Source: Litoditis marina
Lineage: Eukaryota; Nematoda; Chromadorea; Rhabditida; Rhabditidae
Direction of reading: 5' to 3'
Length of the DNA stretch: 64,000 nt
Assembly: GCA_964036275.1 (NCBI GenBank)
Contig: OZ038437.1
Span: 9,248,304 to 9,312,303, forward strand
A program made the position numbers and the translations under genes. The notes below the pieces were generated by a model. It worked only from the letters and a program-made list of their open reading frames with translations, did no database searches and was not told where the DNA came from. This document shows positions 62,298 through 64,000 of this stretch, in pieces; within the stretch, counting starts at the first letter, position 1; the number at the start of each line of letters is the position of its first letter.

Positions 62298-64000
62298 GTC
62301 TTTTCCATTTCGGGTACACGTGACTTTTGGTGGTTACATTTAACGCCGGTTACAGTTGATATTGGCCGAGAAGTGATCGCAAAACTAGAAACAAAACAAG
62401 ATCACATTCTCATTTTCGCACAATTCTTGCAATTAGTAGCATTCAGCGGGTGCACATTGAACGTTGTAAAGACCAAATTAGCGCATTTAGAAGAGTTGTA
62501 TTGCAGTCAGGGTGATCTATTGTGCAAAAAAGAGCTTCAATTGGTTAACTACATGTTTACATTAAAAACTGATTAAGCATACTCTATCAACTTTGAAAGA
62601 AGATAAACTCAAAAGGTAATATTAGACTCGATCGATTAGTTTTATGTTTTTTTTCTCGTGACGCTATCGATCTATTGTTTTTCAAAGCATACTTCCGGGA
62701 AAAACAAAAGTCTCGTGATAGCTGTTTTCTCTACTTTTTCGGTACAATTCTTGTTTTATTTTCGATCTAAACATTAATATTCATTTTTTAACAAAAACTT
62801 TATAAACCCCACTCAGCGTTCCGGACAAAATATTGCTGTAATAATAGATAAATCACAATGGAAGGGATGTCAGGCGCACGAAAAATGCGTTCCTTCCCGC
62901 ATCATGAACCGAAAATAAATAAAAGTAATAATAAAAGGATTGAATCGATTGTAAAAGTGGATATTAACGTGATTTAACGATTTTATGCTGTTAGTCAATT
63001 GAATAGTCACGTGAAACACGTTACACATCACGTGAAACACGTTACACACAAGTCACGTGAAACACGTTACACATAACTCAGAACGTGCAATGACAAAGTG
63101 CACGATTCCTTTTTAGAATACTAACTTTACGTGACTATCCAATTTACTTCTAGTATGCAAATTTGTAAATCGCTCCAAATGCGAAGAAGTGAAAAGTTTT
63201 AAATTTGAAAACTGGGAAAATAATGATTTCGATGGAACTTGGATATATCAATGCACATGGGAAGAACTAAATACAAAGAGGATAAAAAAATTAACGAGGG
63301 CGTGATACTACAAAAATGATAGCGAAGAATGGTGAAGAAAAGTAAAATATAGAAAAAACGTAGTAATGAAAATATTTTAGTGACAAAACAGTAGAACTGT
63401 GCATTCAGTATGGATAAAACACGACGTGTCGAACTATAGACCACCACTAACTGAGAAAATACCCACGCAAGGCAATGGTTGCATTACGTCGTGACACTCA
63501 AATAAAAATCGGAAATACTACAAGTAAATTGAATAGTCACGTAAATTTAGCATTCTAATAAGGCCGTGTTACTGAGTTTTGCTGTGTTTAACATGTTTCA
63601 CGTGAGTGTGCAACTGAGTAACAGTATACACACTTGCTATCACTATGCTTGAGCAAGAAATTTTGTTAGCGTGGTCCGTGAATCAAATGGAAAATTCGCG
63701 ATCGCGATAATAAAAAAAAATAGTCAGTTCTACAAGTACCAACAAATTTGGCTCAAAATGCAAAACTCTCAAAACTGTTCACATCATCAACCCTGTGTTT
63801 TTAAACCAAACTCGCAATGAACGGAATAAACAGCTATATACAGTTCCAACCCAACCAAGAAGAACCAACCATCTCGCCTTCAACAAAGTTTAAATCCGAA
63901 AAGAACAAATTTCCAGAAGTTCGGTTTGATCTCAATCTCTCCACTCTTGCTCAATATACACATGTTTTCAGTCTATAAACAAAAAACACATAATTTACCT

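Larger units (their letters stand above)
56745..64000. other. Right-end region without a recognised gene
   Basis: Upstream DNA or first intron of the SMAD gene. It holds MITEs, a GA microsatellite, the G/C block, one tRNA-core repeat and two 115-bp MITEs (62997-63155, 63525-63620). Weak open frames at 58785-58915 (minus), 62283-62576 (plus) and 63813-63975 (plus) have no recognisable similarity. Confidence 0.45.

Noticed and set aside
62283..62576. 97-codon plus-strand open frame
   Set aside because: Starts at the end of a tRNA-core repeat and resembles no known protein. It could be a fragment of a mobile element, but nothing supports a gene.
63813..63975. 52-codon plus-strand frame near the right edge
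   Set aside because: Short, with no recognisable family and no clear splice or promoter signals. Left unassigned.

Overview
The window looks like nuclear DNA of a Caenorhabditis-type (rhabditid) nematode. Protein-coding genes are split into many short exons. Introns follow the worm consensus (GTRAGT donors, TTTTCAG/TTTCCAG acceptors). Some start codons sit next to trans-splice-like acceptors. Intergenic and intronic DNA is AT-rich and packed with small inverted-repeat transposons (MITEs). The species cannot be named from this sequence alone. The repeat load suggests a repeat-rich, possibly outcrossing, relative of C. elegans.

Four host genes can be reconstructed exon by exon with consistent reading phase. 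(1) eIF3 subunit c, minus strand, 13624 to 2519: 24 coding exons, 920 codons plus stop. (2) A proton-coupled amino-acid transporter of the SLC36/AAAP type, minus strand, 25828 to 14958: 11 exons, 455 codons plus stop, with a 6.3-kb first intron. (3) A CHK/DUF1679 (ecdysteroid-kinase-like) protein, plus strand, 30072 to 43779: 11 exons, 428 codons plus stop, whose seventh intron holds a 7-kb retroelement. (4) A divergent, inhibitory-type SMAD, minus strand, 56744 to 44915: nine exons seen, with the 5' exon or exons not found. It is convergent with the CHK gene. None of the long host genes is visible as one open frame; each emerges only after splicing.

Mobile DNA fills most of the rest. The left edge is the 5' end of a Ty3/Gypsy-like LTR element (LTR, primer-binding site, gag and protease) inserted about 150 bp past the eIF3c stop codon. 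A 5'-truncated LINE lies at 23.1-24.4 kb. It may be nested in a 4.75-kb element bounded by inverted repeats, itself inside the transporter intron. The retroelement in the CHK intron is the most unusual object here. A BEL/Pao protease-RT-RNaseH-integrase unit on the plus strand is joined head to head to a long minus-strand open frame that looks like a bunyavirus-type (phlebovirus Gn/Gc-like) envelope polyprotein. A 21-bp perfect hairpin lies at the junction, and no gag or intact LTRs are visible.

From about 46 kb to the right edge the DNA is mostly the large introns of the SMAD gene plus its upstream region. They hold 146-bp and roughly 178-bp tandem arrays rich in ACGTG, G/C homopolymer blocks, repeated MITEs, and a tandem array that duplicates the end of an MH1 exon together with a tRNA-like sequence. 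A recurring roughly 200-bp repeat carries a tRNA-like A/B-box core between TATAGT and ACTATA ends. It occurs seven times (full length or nearly so) plus one fragment, and one copy abuts a SMAD splice donor.
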